Program-made: the position numbers and the translations under genes | The notes under the pieces: generated by a model | The model's input: the letters and a program-made list of their open reading frames with translations, nothing else | What the model was told of the DNA's origin: nothing | The model's database searches: none | Shown here: in pieces, positions 34,733 through 44,339 of the stretch | How positions within the stretch are numbered: position 1 is the stretch's first letter | Layout: the number at the start of each line of letters is the position of its first letter | NCBI GenBank assembly: GCA_007922195.1 | Contig: ML682090.1 | Coordinates: forward strand, 2,021,612 to 2,085,611 | Direction of reading: 5' to 3' | DNA from: Podocnemis expansa | Taxonomy: Eukaryota > Chordata > Testudines > Podocnemididae | Length of the DNA stretch: 64,000 nucleotides

Positions 34733-34844
34733 GGCTATGCAGGTCATTCAACATTGATGTGAAGAGACCCCAGATCTTCCAGGGCCCACCAGAGGCTCAG
34801 TTTGGTTACAGAGTTCTACAGCACGAGGCTAGAGGGGAGAAATG
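34733..34844 (+). CDS. ITGA10: ITGA10 exon 2: mature N-terminus, first propeller blade
   Basis: Residues 18-54 plus two bases of W55. It has a pyrimidine-rich acceptor ending CTCTCTAG and a donor ATG|GTGAGT. The peptide contains SFNID followed by FQGPPEAQFGY, the N-terminal strand and first FG repeat of collagen-binding integrin alpha chains; the GPPEA.FGY.VLQH pattern is specific to alpha-10 rather than alpha-11, alpha-1 or alpha-2. The mature protein probably starts around residues 19-23. It lies 18.3 kb downstream of exon 1. Confidence 0.95.
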
Positions 34845-35159
34845 GTGAGTATTGAAAGCATTAAACCTGTCATGGCAGTTCTGGAGGACTATCCCTTTGT
34901 GCCCCCCTGCCAGTGTGGAATGTGAGACTCAAATGGGCGGACAGCCAACTGTTGAATGTGCCTTTCACGGCTGCACTCCTAATTCAAATCTGCTATCTGG
35001 CCAGAGCTGGAAACAAGTTTGGCTCTTCCTTGACATAGTTCTGGTCCGTTTGGCAAAAGAGACTTATTATCATTTATTTGAATTCCAAAACTGCCCCAAC
35101 AAACAGCAGGTCTCCATTGTGCTAGGTGCTGCATGTCCATAAAGAAGCTTTAATCTAAA

Positions 35160-35312
35160 CAGGGAAGACAGACAAAGGGTGGGAGGGGAAACTGAGACAG
35201 GGAAAAGGGAAGTGACTTTTCCTAAAGTCAGTGACAGAGTTGGGGCTGGAAGTTGGGCTTCCTGAGTCTAGAGCCAATGCCCTAACCACCAGACCATGCT
35301 GCCTCTCTTGAG
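35160..35312 (-). mobile_element. CORE/MIR-like SINE, reversed
   Basis: GGGAAACTGAGACAGGG, GGAAGTGACTTTTCC, then GACAGAGTTGGGGCTGG and CTAACCACCAGACC, the usual reversed SINE order. Confidence 0.65.
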
Positions 35313-36024
35313 CAGGGTGAACATACAAAGTGGGAAGAAATTGGTTAAACTCTTTGCACTGCATGGCCAGGGCTCAGAGATACCAAAGGGGACAAAAACC
35401 GGGGACTGCTACTGAAAATGATGAAGTTTCTCTGACTTTGATTCTTGCATCTATAGTGCAGTCATGTGCAGGAGCAGGGGAATGAGGACATTGAACTGTG
35501 TCCCTGATTTCCCCAAGCACACAGTGGCAGTTAAAAAAAAAAGAGAAATGACTAGCAACCGTGACTCTGCTGCTACTTGAAAATGATTCACAGAAGAAGG
35601 GGGGAAAAAACCCAAAAAACCCTTCTGCCCTCAGGAAATCCAGCTATTAGGTCAGAGGGAGCCAGGAGCGTGTGTCATAATTGTTTGATGTGAAGATCAT
35701 CTGAGTACAGAAAACAAATCATGTACAGGGAGAGGGGGAAGAAGGAATTGAGTTAAGTGACAGGACAACAGCTGTCCGTGGGCGTCTGGAGCAAAAGTCT
35801 TGCATCTACAGCAGCCTCAGCCAGAGCCAGCATCATTGTCCTTCTTGAACGTTAGCTCAGGAAGCGATGTGAAGTTGCCGTCCCCTAAGTGATCTGGATG
35901 GAATGAGTGGGAGGGCTGCAGAGCTTTTTCCCAGTGGACAGGAAGCCACGTCTCTTTGATGCTAGCTGGTCTGCACTCAGCAAGAGATGCCGAAGAGAGA
36001 ACAAACAAGGAGTTCTGTAGCACT

Positions 36025-36197
36025 TGTAGAATCTATATTTATGGGATTATGGAAAAAACACTGCTCGGAGCACTTTACTGTAGTTTTATTAGACAGGTCC
36101 AGAACCAGACTAACAGATTTCCCTAACAGGTAAGACAACTCCCCCCATCTACTACTATGGCAACCCCAATCACAGTAATATAACCAGAAACACCACA
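36025..36197 (-). repeat. Gypsy 3' LTR
   Basis: Shares TGTAGAATCTATATTTATGG and ACTATGGCAAC with the LTR at 42231-42400; by eye roughly four-fifths of positions agree, so the insertion is old. Its outer eight bases ACACCACA are repeated at 37362-37369 by a later insertion. Confidence 0.9.
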
Positions 36198-36388
36198 AAC
36201 AAGTTCCAAAGGGGCCACCCTTTTAGTCTAGTTCAGTAAAACAAGCAAGGAGTCCTGTGGCACTTTAAAGACTAAAGCTATGTCCACACACACATTATAA
36301 AATTGATTCAAGGTGAATCAATTTAAGCTGAATCAATATAAAAGTTGTTATATCAATTCAAGCTAAATCAATTTAACAGGTCCAGACA

Positions 36389-36419
<31 letters not shown>

Positions 36420-37361
36420 CAAAAAAAACACAACAAAACAAAACCAAAAACAAATCGAACTAGCATGTCCAGACACAGGGCATGCTAGTTCAATTTAGGC
36501 GTGGGGAACCCTGGGAGGTGTGGCAACATGGCCCCCTGGCAGGACCATGTTTCCATCCAATCCCCTGCCTGGCTCTTCCTAGGAGACCCAGTGGCAGGGG
36601 AAAAAAAGCCCCCAGGGGACGGATCCCCCTGCGTCAGGCATCCCCCGCTGCTTGCAAGCAGCTGGGGCAGGAATCCTCCTGCACCTGGCATCCCCCACCA
36701 CTGGCTGGGCAGCGTGGGCAGGGATTGCAGGCCACCTTCCTGGGCGTGCTGGGATCCCTGCCCCTGCCACCCTGCAAGTAGCGGGGGATGCCGGGTGCAG
36801 TTGGCTCCCTTTCCCCACCGCCCACTAAGGCCATGCACCCGGGGAGGAAGGTCAAATCTTTAAATTGAAACAATGTGATTTTGAAACAACACAGCCAAAC
36901 AGTGTTGTTTCAAAATGACCATTTTGATTGAATAGTCATTTTGATTTCAGAGTTGGTTTTATTGTATCAATCTAACTTTTCTTGAATCGAAATGACGGAG
37001 CTCATCATTTCAATTCAAGAAAATGTCACGTGGACCAAAGGCTTTTTAAATCAAAATAACCAGCATTATTTCGATTTAAAACCTACATGCAGACATACCC
37101 TAACAAACTAATTTATTGCATGAGCTTTTGTGGGAGAAAAAATCCCACTTCATCAGAGGCTTTGAAAATGTTTGGAGTTTTACCACAAACGAGGAGTCCT
37201 GTGGCACATTTAAAGACCATCTTCAAAGCCTCTGATGAAGTAGGATTTTCTCCCACATAAGCTCATGCAATAAATAAATTTGTTAGTCTTTAAAAGTGCC
37301 ACAAGACTCCTTGTTTGTTTTGCTGAACGAGACTAACACAGCTACCTCTTTGGAACTAGAC
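36198..37361. mobile_element. TTAGTCT palindromic repeat inserted in the Gypsy LTR
   Basis: Starts AACAAGTTCCAAAGGGGCC and ends CTCTTTGGAACTAGAC, flanked by a perfect 8-bp duplication ACACCACA (36190-36197, 37362-37369). Within it two arms face each other (AGGAGTCCTGTGGCAC near 36250 and 37195 against CACAAGACTCCTTGTTTG near 37301). It is split by the miniature element 36276-37100. Confidence 0.8.
36276..37100. mobile_element. miniature Harbinger-like element with AATTGAATCAATT palindromes
   Basis: Starts AGCTATGTCCACACA and ends CATGCAGACATACCC, with a 3-bp duplication TAA at 36273-36275 and 37101-37103. The joint is exact: the host repeat reads GACTAA|CAAA once the element is removed. It contains an (AAAAC)n run (36388-36437) and a GC-rich core (36500-36830) shared in reverse orientation with 53532-54784. 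TAA duplications are typical of PIF/Harbinger. Confidence 0.82.
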
Positions 37362-37639
37362 ACACCACATAGCCCTCACCCCTCTAATGAAAGGCCTTCT
37401 CTCCTGGAAAAATGCTAACCTCTTCCCCTTTTTTAGTTTTCAAAAGAGGAAACACTAAACCAAAAGATGAGGGCAGACTGTCTCATCTCGTGGAGAATCC
37501 CCCACGGGATTATTCTGCCCCGCAACAGGGGGTCGCCACTAGCTAAAGATCCAGCGGCATAAGAGACCTTCTCTCTCTAGGTGGATTATGGCGAACTTCT
37601 GGTGTGCTCACCCTGGGAGGTATTATTGTTGGCAGTGTG

Positions 37640-37960
37640 ATCACAGGTACAGGAGAAGTAGCTGCACCTGGTGAGGATGTTGTACCAGCTGGACTAGGGA
37701 GGAGGACAAAGATGTTGGAGAGGTGGCTGGAGCAAGAGAGACCTGAACAGTTGACTCGTGACTCGATGGTACATCATCTGTAACAGTCAGGTCTAGTAGG
37801 TCAGTCAGAGATGTAGCCTTGGGACAGGTGTGGCTGGGTATCAATTGATCTTCATGCTGTTGCCAAGCAAGACCATCCACCATCTGAACACAGTAGGAAG
37901 CAGTTCCTGTCTGGGTGATGATGGTAACAGGAACCCATTTAGGTCTTGAAGCATGGTTGC
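37640..37960 (-). pseudogene. Gypsy integrase C-terminal fragment
   Basis: Minus-strand reading gives KWVPVTIITQTGTASYCVQ, then MVDGLAWQQHEDQLIP, the C-terminal beta-barrel region of Ty3/Gypsy integrases. The catalytic DDE core that should precede it is absent. Confidence 0.75.
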
Positions 37961-37969
37961 AAGCTAGGA

Positions 37970-38955
37970 CAATGTCTACACTTGTAAGGATAATTCGACT
38001 TTATAAAGTCGAATTAGTTAATTCGACTTTAAGTCAGATTTATTAATTCAAATTAGAGAGTCTCCATGAGACTCCTAAGTCAAATTAAAGTAGGCCTTAA
38101 GACTCTCTAAGTCAGGGGTCTCAAACTCAAAACGCCATGAGGGCCGCATGAGGACTAGTATGTTCACCTGAGGGCCACACCACTGAAACCTTTTCCTACA
38201 ACAACATAGCAAATATTGGTAACAATAGCGTCATCAAGGGCCGCAGGAAATAGCTTTAGGGGCCACATGCGTCCCACAGGCCGTGTGTTTGAGACCCCTG
38301 CTCTAAGTCTACTGGGAAAGCCGTGGCTCCAAAGGGAGCAGTGGCTCCTGGGCTGGGGGGAACCGCAGCTCCAGGGCCAGGGGAGCCGCAGCTCCAGGGG
38401 ACAAGGGGAGCTCTGTCCCCCCAGCAAGCAGGAAGCCGTAGCTCTCTTCTCCCTGGGACTTATGGCTTCCCAGCAAGAAGGAAGGCACAGTTCCCTAGGA
38501 AAAGGAAGCTTTGGGGCTCCCTTGACAGGTTGCCTGTCCAGGGAGCCCCAAGAAGCAGCCACTGGGTCTCCCCTGTCTAGGGAGTGCTGTGGAAGACAGC
38601 CACCAGTGCTCCCCAGACAGGGAGCCTCCGGGGCTCCCGGGGAAGAGAGCTGCTGGCGCTCTCTTCCCCAGGGCTCCCCTGTCCTGGGAACCGTTGGCAA
38701 CTGTCTTCCCTAGTGCTCCCCAGACAGGGGAGCCCTGGAGGTTCCCTTGACTGGAGAGCACTAGAGAAGACAGCTGCCGGCACTCCCTGGACAGAGGAGC
38801 CTCCGACCAGGACCCTACCAGCTGGTGGGGACGGTGCCCCATGGGGGATCCTGCTGGCTGGATGGTGGGAAGGAACCTCACCCTCTGGAGGCTCCCCTGT
38901 CCAGGGAGTACCTGTGGCTGTCTTCACTGGCACTCCCCAGACAGGGAACGTGTAT
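37970..38955. mobile_element. compound insertion: miniature-element end plus GC-rich repeat
   Basis: Starts like the other miniature elements (TAGGACAATGTCTACACTTG) with AATTCGAC / GTCGAATT palindromes around TTTATAAA, is broken by a hAT element (38113-38300), then runs into a GC-rich part with recurring CCCCAGACAGGGGAGCC-like units to about 38955. No matching right terminus is visible. It replaces the integrase core of the Gypsy element. The long frames here in both directions are repeat artefacts. Confidence 0.55.
38113..38300. mobile_element. short hAT element, CAGGGGTCTCAAACTC family
   Basis: 188 bases with ends CAGGGGTCTCAAAC / GTTTGAGACCCCTG and a perfect 8-bp duplication CTCTAAGT at 38105-38112 and 38301-38308. 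Confidence 0.92.
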
Positions 38956-39190
38956 ATCCAGAAAATGTCAATGCCCATCATTGCATACAACTAGCAGCCA
39001 AATGTGGAATGCCTGTGTGTGGCCCCAAAATTAATGTCATGGGTCAATTGTCAGTGAGGAGTGCAAACTTCTTTCCAAACAGGCGCTTGTGAAATTTCTG
39101 GACACCAAAACCAATTCCCTCATGTTCGATCTGGGAATAATTAGTTTCTGCCTTGCTCAAGGTTTGTAAAGCAAAAATGATGGGCCTTTC
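38955..39190 (-). pseudogene. Gypsy RNase H remnant
   Basis: Minus-strand reading yields TLSKAETNYSQIEHEGIGFG, then KFHKRLFGKKFALLTDN and, after a stop, a GPHTGIPHLAAS stretch, as in vertebrate Ty3/Gypsy RNase H. Confidence 0.75.
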
Positions 39191-39499
39191 CTTTCCCAGA
39201 GACATAATGTGGGACAACACAGCTCTAATCCATAAGGGGAGGCACTGCAGGATAGCTGTAAGGGTAATGATCGATTAAAATGTGTCAGGACCCTTGGATT
39301 TATCACTGTGAGTTTAGCTTTGTTGAATGCAACATCACAGGCTTCCACCAGTTCCAGCCCTTGCTTGGCCCAAGGAGGTCATGCAAGGGCCTCAGGAGCA
39401 TTGCTAACTGTGGAATAAACTTACCATAATGGTTCAGTAACTCTTAAAAAAGAGTGAAGTTGGCTTATGTTCTGAGAGGGGTCAAGTGTCCACAGTAGC

Positions 39500-39830
39500 C
39501 TTTACTGCCTTGGCTGGAGACTTATGGAGGCCAGCAGCATCATTATATGTCCCAGATATTCAATAGAAGGCTGGAAAAATTCACAAGTGTCAGCGAACGC
39601 ATAGGACATACTCTTCCAGTCTTTGTAGTGTAGCCTTGAAGTTTGTAAGGTGCTCTTCCTCAGTCTTGCCAGTGACCAGGATGTCATCAAGATAGCACTG
39701 GACTCCTGATAAGTCACTCAAGATCTGGTCCATGGCCCTCTGGAACATAACTGGAGCCAAAGTAAGTCCAAAATGAAAGTGGCAGTATCTGTACAGTCCC
39801 TTATGTGTTACAGTAGTCAACAACACTTAC
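39500..39830 (-). pseudogene. Gypsy reverse transcriptase, palm region
   Basis: Frames with LYRYCHFHFGLTLAPVMFQR, then YLDDILVTGKTEEEH (catalytic YLDD near 39690) and, in a shifted frame, FFQPSIEYLGHIM. This is the motif C and thumb region of a Ty3/Gypsy polymerase, frame-broken around 39600. Confidence 0.88.
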
Positions 39831-40025
39831 AGTTCTTCTTCAATAAGCATCTATAAGTACACCTGACTCAAGTAAATCTTGCTGAATTCCCCTCCTCCTC
39901 CTCCTCCCCCGCCAGGCCAAACCTGCGAAGATGTCCTTGATGAGGGCAAGAGGGGATTGCTCTGCACATAACACTGGATTAACAGTGACCTTGAAAGCTC
40001 CACAAATCTGAATGGAGCCATCCCT

Positions 40026-40295
40026 TCAAAATATTATGATGATTGCTGTTGTCCACTGGATGTGTGTAATCAACACTGAGACTCCATCCTTAACTGGGCA
40101 CTCCAAGTTTGCTTCAGCCTTGAATCTGATGGCAAACAGCATCATTTTGGCCTTCAAACATTTTGGTTGGCAGTCGGGCTTAATATTTAACTTCACAATG
40201 ATTCCCTTCATGCTACCTAAGCCCTGTCTGAAAACAGCAGCGTGTTTTGCTAGTATCACTGCCAGACCTGATTCTGCCTTAGCCATTTGGTGCAC
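40026..40295 (-). pseudogene. Gypsy pol, start of reverse transcriptase
   Basis: An 89-residue frame with HAAVFRQGLGSMKGIIVKLN, KPDCQPKCLKAK and VKDGVSVLITHIQW, the N-terminal fingers of Ty3/Gypsy reverse transcriptases (LKKH..VF..GLG...KP...PYA). It lies directly upstream of the palm fragment. Confidence 0.8.
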
Positions 40296-40754
40296 TTCTG
40301 CCCAATTGAGTTGGATCTTCTGAAACTATGATCTTCCCGTTAAGTCTTCTGTGTAATTACCTCTCAGCACAAACAGTGGCAGCCTTGCAGTCTATCCATT
40401 GAGTTCTACTTTCACATCAGTATTACTCAATGTGGAGACAGCCTCTCCCATGTAGATCTTCAGAACAACTAGTGTCGGCTTAAGTGATAGATGCTTGAAG
40501 TCATTACGCAGTGTTTGAAACTAGTGAAACTGCTGCACCTGCATCCACTTGCATGCGTGCAGGTTTACCTTCCAACAAGGATGTCACCCTGAATTCATGT
40601 AGGCCAGCTGTCATAGACAAAATACTGAATGACACTTCATTTTCTGACTGGGTGTCACCTTGATCACCCAATGTCTGCTCTATTTAATGCAGATTTTTCC
40701 TTTTGGTCTGCCAGACTACAGGCTCCTTTTTCTCTGGTCTGCATCTTCTGTTTG

Positions 40755-40870
40755 GCTCATCCGTCTTTCATTTGCAGGCATGCTAGATGTGCCCTCTCTT
40801 GCCACATTATTGACACAACAGCTCCTTACACCAGCACTTCAACACACAGTGACCTGGTTTTCCATGCTGG
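40755..40870 (-). pseudogene. Gypsy gag nucleocapsid (CCHC knuckle) remnant
   Basis: The minus-strand reading holds a GKPGHC segment and CGKRGHI followed by HAC, the remains of two zinc knuckles, with stops between them. The rest of gag extends to about 41300 without a continuous frame. Confidence 0.55.
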
Positions 40871-41308
40871 CAGCATTCCCACTTCCCCAGTGCCCTGGTG
40901 GTGGGTTCTGGGGATACTTTATGCACTTTCACAGTAGCCCCCAATTTGTTGTGTACCTTTGGAGGGTGGCCCATTCTATGGAGCCCACAATATCAATGGC
41001 TTTCTGCAAGGTGAGCTGAGCTTCAGTTAGCAGATGTTTTTGTGTTGGTGCACAGCATAGGCCACACACCAGCCTCTTACACAGCATTTCATCTAACATG
41101 TTCTTGAAATCACAGTGTTGTGCCAGTTTCCTCAGAGCTGCTACAGATTGTATTACTGATTTGCCTTCGCCTTGATTCCTATGGTGGAACCAATATCTCT
41201 CTGCTATTACCAGTGGTTTTGGGGGAAAATGTGTTCCCAGAATTCACGGTAGATCATTGCAAGATCTTGTTTTGGTCTTCCCAGGATAAAGTAAATTATA
41301 TATTAAAC

Positions 41309-41871
41309 AAGTGGTTCCCAACCTCTTCAAGGCTGGGGATGCCTTTTTTACTAAAAAAAAAAAAAAATCTGTACCCCCCCCAGCTGCATTTTTATATCAG
41401 TGGTGTGACTGTACAGTGGCTGTGCCACTGTGGGGCGTAATGTGTCCCCTACCTCTCTGGGGAGCCTCTGCTGCTGGGATCCAGCCCCTGATGGCAGAAT
41501 GCAGCCCTCACTGCTCCGGGGGAGACTCCCTGTCCCTGCCCCTTCCCCTGAATATCCCCCCCCCCAGCCTCCAACCACCTTCCTGGTTCCCCCCGACCCC
41601 TCCGCAGGGCCTCTTCCCCTGCTCAACTTACCTAGCTGGAGCTGCTGCACCTGGCCTCTCCCCAGGCTGCTCTCCTGAACATGGTCTAAGCATGCTCAGG
41701 AGGTGGGAGTTTTTAAAACTGCCTGCCTGGGGAAAGCTCCCTACCAGCTGGAAGCCATGGTCTTCATTGACCCCATTGGTCTATGGCTCTAGCTCCCAGC
41801 CTATCCATGGACCCCCTGGAGCCACTCTGCAGCCTCCCAGGGGTCCGCGGTCCACAGGTTGGGAACCACTG
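41309..41871. mobile_element. hAT element, GTGGTTCCCAACC family, inside Gypsy
   Basis: Ends AAGTGGTTCCCAACC / GGTTGGGAACCACTG. Flanks TATTAAAC (41301-41308) and TAGTAAAC (41872-41879) match at 7 of 8. GC-rich interior with runs of C; no transposase. Confidence 0.87.
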
Positions 41872-42230
41872 TAGTAAACTATATGTCTTAGCTCCTATAA
41901 CCATTAGGAAGACAGGCACCTTCTTTTGATCCCTGATATCATTTGCTACTATACAGTTCCGAAAACTCAATGCATAAATATCCCGTGTGTGTGAGAATGC
42001 ATCATAACTCCTGGAAGGATCAGTGAATGAAGCCGTGGTGCCTGTGCTGCCTTTACCCAGCAAGCTATGAAATGTCAGCTTGTAGCTACCAGCCAGCCCT
42101 CTTCAGGCAAACAGCTCAGATTTCCAGCTATGTAAACAGTAAGAAATTGTGTTTGTTCTTACATTGGCTCAGGACCTTCTGTGCTGTCAGAACAGTCATC
42201 TCACAATCCCATCCTCATCACCAGGTGTTA

Positions 42231-42400
42231 TGTAGAATCTATATTTATGGGATTATGGAATAAACATTGCTTGGGCTCTTTACTGTAGCTTAATTAAACA
42301 CGTCCAGAACCAGGCAAAAATGTTTCCATAATAAGTGAGACAACTCCACCCATCTATTACTATGGCAACTCAAATAACTAATATAACCTGAAACACCACA
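42231..42400 (-). repeat. Gypsy 5' LTR
   Basis: Pairs with 36025-36197. It ends ACACCACA, followed by the target duplication GCACT. On the minus strand the LTR is followed by TAACACCTGGTGATGAGG, where a primer-binding site (TGGTG...) would be expected. Confidence 0.9.
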
Positions 42401-42510
42401 GCACTTTTGAAGACTAGTGAGTTTAGTTCTTGTATGTTAGTCTTTACAAGTGTCACAGGACTCCTTGTTTGTTTTGCTGAAATAGACTAACATGGCTGAA
42501 AGAGAGAACA
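42401..42510. repeat. TTAGTCT palindromic repeat, right half of the Gypsy target
   Basis: GCACTTTTGAAGACTAGTG, TGTTAGTCTTTACAAG and GACTCCTTGTTTGTTTTGC. The left half (ACAAACAAGGAGTTCTG) lies at 35999-36020 on the other side of the Gypsy element. Confidence 0.75.
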
Positions 42511-42883
42511 GGACATAGGGAAGCAAGTCCTCTTTCTCTGCCGTGCTGAGGAGGGATGGCAAGAAAGGGATGTTAGTCTTAAAGTTTTGACCAGGTTTCT
42601 CTTTAAAGCTCAACTCTGCTAAAATCACCTCTAAAATCTGCATAATTACTGAAATTGCTTTGAATTTTGGTGTGCCTCATGGGATCACTGACGAGGGTTC
42701 GTCGTCCAAGAATGGGATCATTTGACCAAAGGGTCTCTGTGATACAATCCCCTCCCACCCAAATTGCAATGTATCACATGTCAGTAAGCCAAAAAACGCA
42801 ACTGCCACCATACTTCTGTGGGTGCTGCAGAAGTGTTTCAAGACTGCACCCCTGACTTCTGCAGCACAAAGTTATGTCTCCAG

Positions 42884-43378
42884 CAATGTTCCCTCTAAGG
42901 GGAGAGGGCAGCTGAGCAACTCCAGTTGCTCGCTGCGCTCCCCCCCCCAGCGGGGCCCGCTGCGCAGCCCCTACCCCCGCTCCTGACAGCCCCACCCCCG
43001 CTGCTCCTGACAGCCCCCCTCCCACTCATCCCCCCTCCTGACAGCCCCCCGCTCGCCCCCTCGCTGCTCCTGACAGCCCCCCCGCTCGCCCCCCGCTCGC
43101 CCCCCTGCTCCCGCTCGGCCCCCCCCCCACTTACCTTGGAGCTGGACTGGAGCCAGAGGGCCCAGCCATAACTCCCGGGCCAAAGGAGCTCTATGGAGCA
43201 TGCCCAGATTTTCTGGGCATGCTCCGTTGGAGCTTCTCTGGGCAGGAGTTTTCAAAACTCCCAGCCCCAGAGGAGTTCTGTGGAGGCTGCTGGCAGTGCG
43301 CTGCGGGCAGCTTTTGCTGCGCTGGCGGCTGTGGCGGGCTGCGCCACAGCGCGCCAGCGCAGCTTAGAGGGAACATTG
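42884..43378. mobile_element. GC-rich hAT element, CAATGTTCCCTCTAAG ends
   Basis: 495 bases with ends CAATGTTCCCTCTAAG / CTTAGAGGGAACATTG and a perfect 8-bp duplication GTCTCCAG at 42876-42883 and 43379-43386. The centre (42960-43120) is a minisatellite built on CCCGCTGCTCCTGACAGCC. Confidence 0.9.
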
Positions 43379-44034
43379 GTCTCCAGCTCTGCTTTCTTTG
43401 GCAAAGCCAGGGCCATCTTGTGGACAAAATGAATGAATACCTTCAAATGTAAACTGGTTTCCCACTAGACTGGGGCCTAAGATTGCTGATCTTGCCCTTG
43501 TTGGCCTCCATGACAGATCTTCCATCAAGGATGGAAAGGGAGGAAGTCTGCCCTGGTTTAGAACTGTTCCCCCAAACTCTGAATCACTTTAAAGCAAGGA
43601 GACTGGGCTGGAAAATGTGGAACTTGGAAAATGGGAAGGTGGTTGCTCCATGGAAAAATTTGACAAAACCCAAAGTTTGTCCTTATCATTTTGTCAAAAC
43701 TTCCAGTAAAATATTTTGTTCATTTTATTGGGGGGGGGGGGGGACGACAAATTAAAATTTTAGCCAAAATCGTTTTGGTTTCCAACCCAAATATTCACCT
43801 GTTCTGACTGAGAAAACCCAAAACCTTTCAAGGAAAACCGATACATTGAGTATCATTTTGGCTTAGTCGAAAACCCAGTTTTTCATCCCAACCTCTGCCT
43901 CCCACCAATAAAAGTTTTGGTGGAAAATTTTTGATGAGATGAAACAGTGTCAGGGAAACACCAACCTCCTGAAGGACTGCCAGCATATTGATTTTCTTAG
44001 TAGGTACAGAGAATTTTTTCTTAGGTGTGAGGCT

Positions 44035-44335
44035 GGTGAATCTTGCCCACATACTCAGGGTTTAACTGATTTGTGCCAGAAAGGAATTTTCCCCCAGGGC
44101 AGATTGGCAAAGGCTCTGGGGTTTTTTGCCCTCTGCTGTAGCATGTGGCATGGCTCATTAGCTGGTGAATTCTCTGTACCTTAAAGTCTTTAAACTGTGA
44201 TTTGAGGACTTTAATAACTCAATCATAGATAAGAAGTTTATTACAGGAGTGGATGGGTGAGGTTCTGTGGCCTGTATTGTGCAGGAGGTCAGACTAGAAT
44301 TTGGTCCCATCTGACTTTAGAGTCTATAAGTTGAT
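44035..44335 (+). mobile_element. CR1 LINE 3' region
   Basis: CAGATTGGCAAAGGCTC, GGTTTTTTGCC, then AGGAGTGGATGGGTGAGG, CTGTGGCCTGTATTGTG and CAGGAGGTCAGACTAG, the 3' part of a turtle-type CR1 in plus orientation. Confidence 0.85.
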
Positions 44336-44339
44336 GAAG

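Larger units (their letters stand above)
36025..42400 (-). mobile_element. complete but dead Ty3/Gypsy LTR retrotransposon
   Basis: Two related LTRs (36025-36197 and 42231-42400), both TG...CA, with a 5-bp target duplication GCACT at 36020-36024 and 42401-42405. It sits inside a TTAGTCT-type repeat in ITGA10 intron 2. On the minus strand the order is 5' LTR (42400), gag with CCHC knuckle remnants (near 40870-40755), pol with reverse transcriptase (40295-39500), RNase H (about 39190-38955) and the C-terminal end of integrase (37960-37640), then a purine tract AGAGGGGTGAGGG just before the 3' LTR. Stops and shifts occur throughout, and the integrase core is missing. At least four other elements lie inside it. 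Confidence 0.92.

Noticed and set aside
38164..38994. Several overlapping open frames on both strands
   Set aside because: All arise from a GC-rich repeat with CCCCAGACAGGGGAGCC-like units; none carries a domain.
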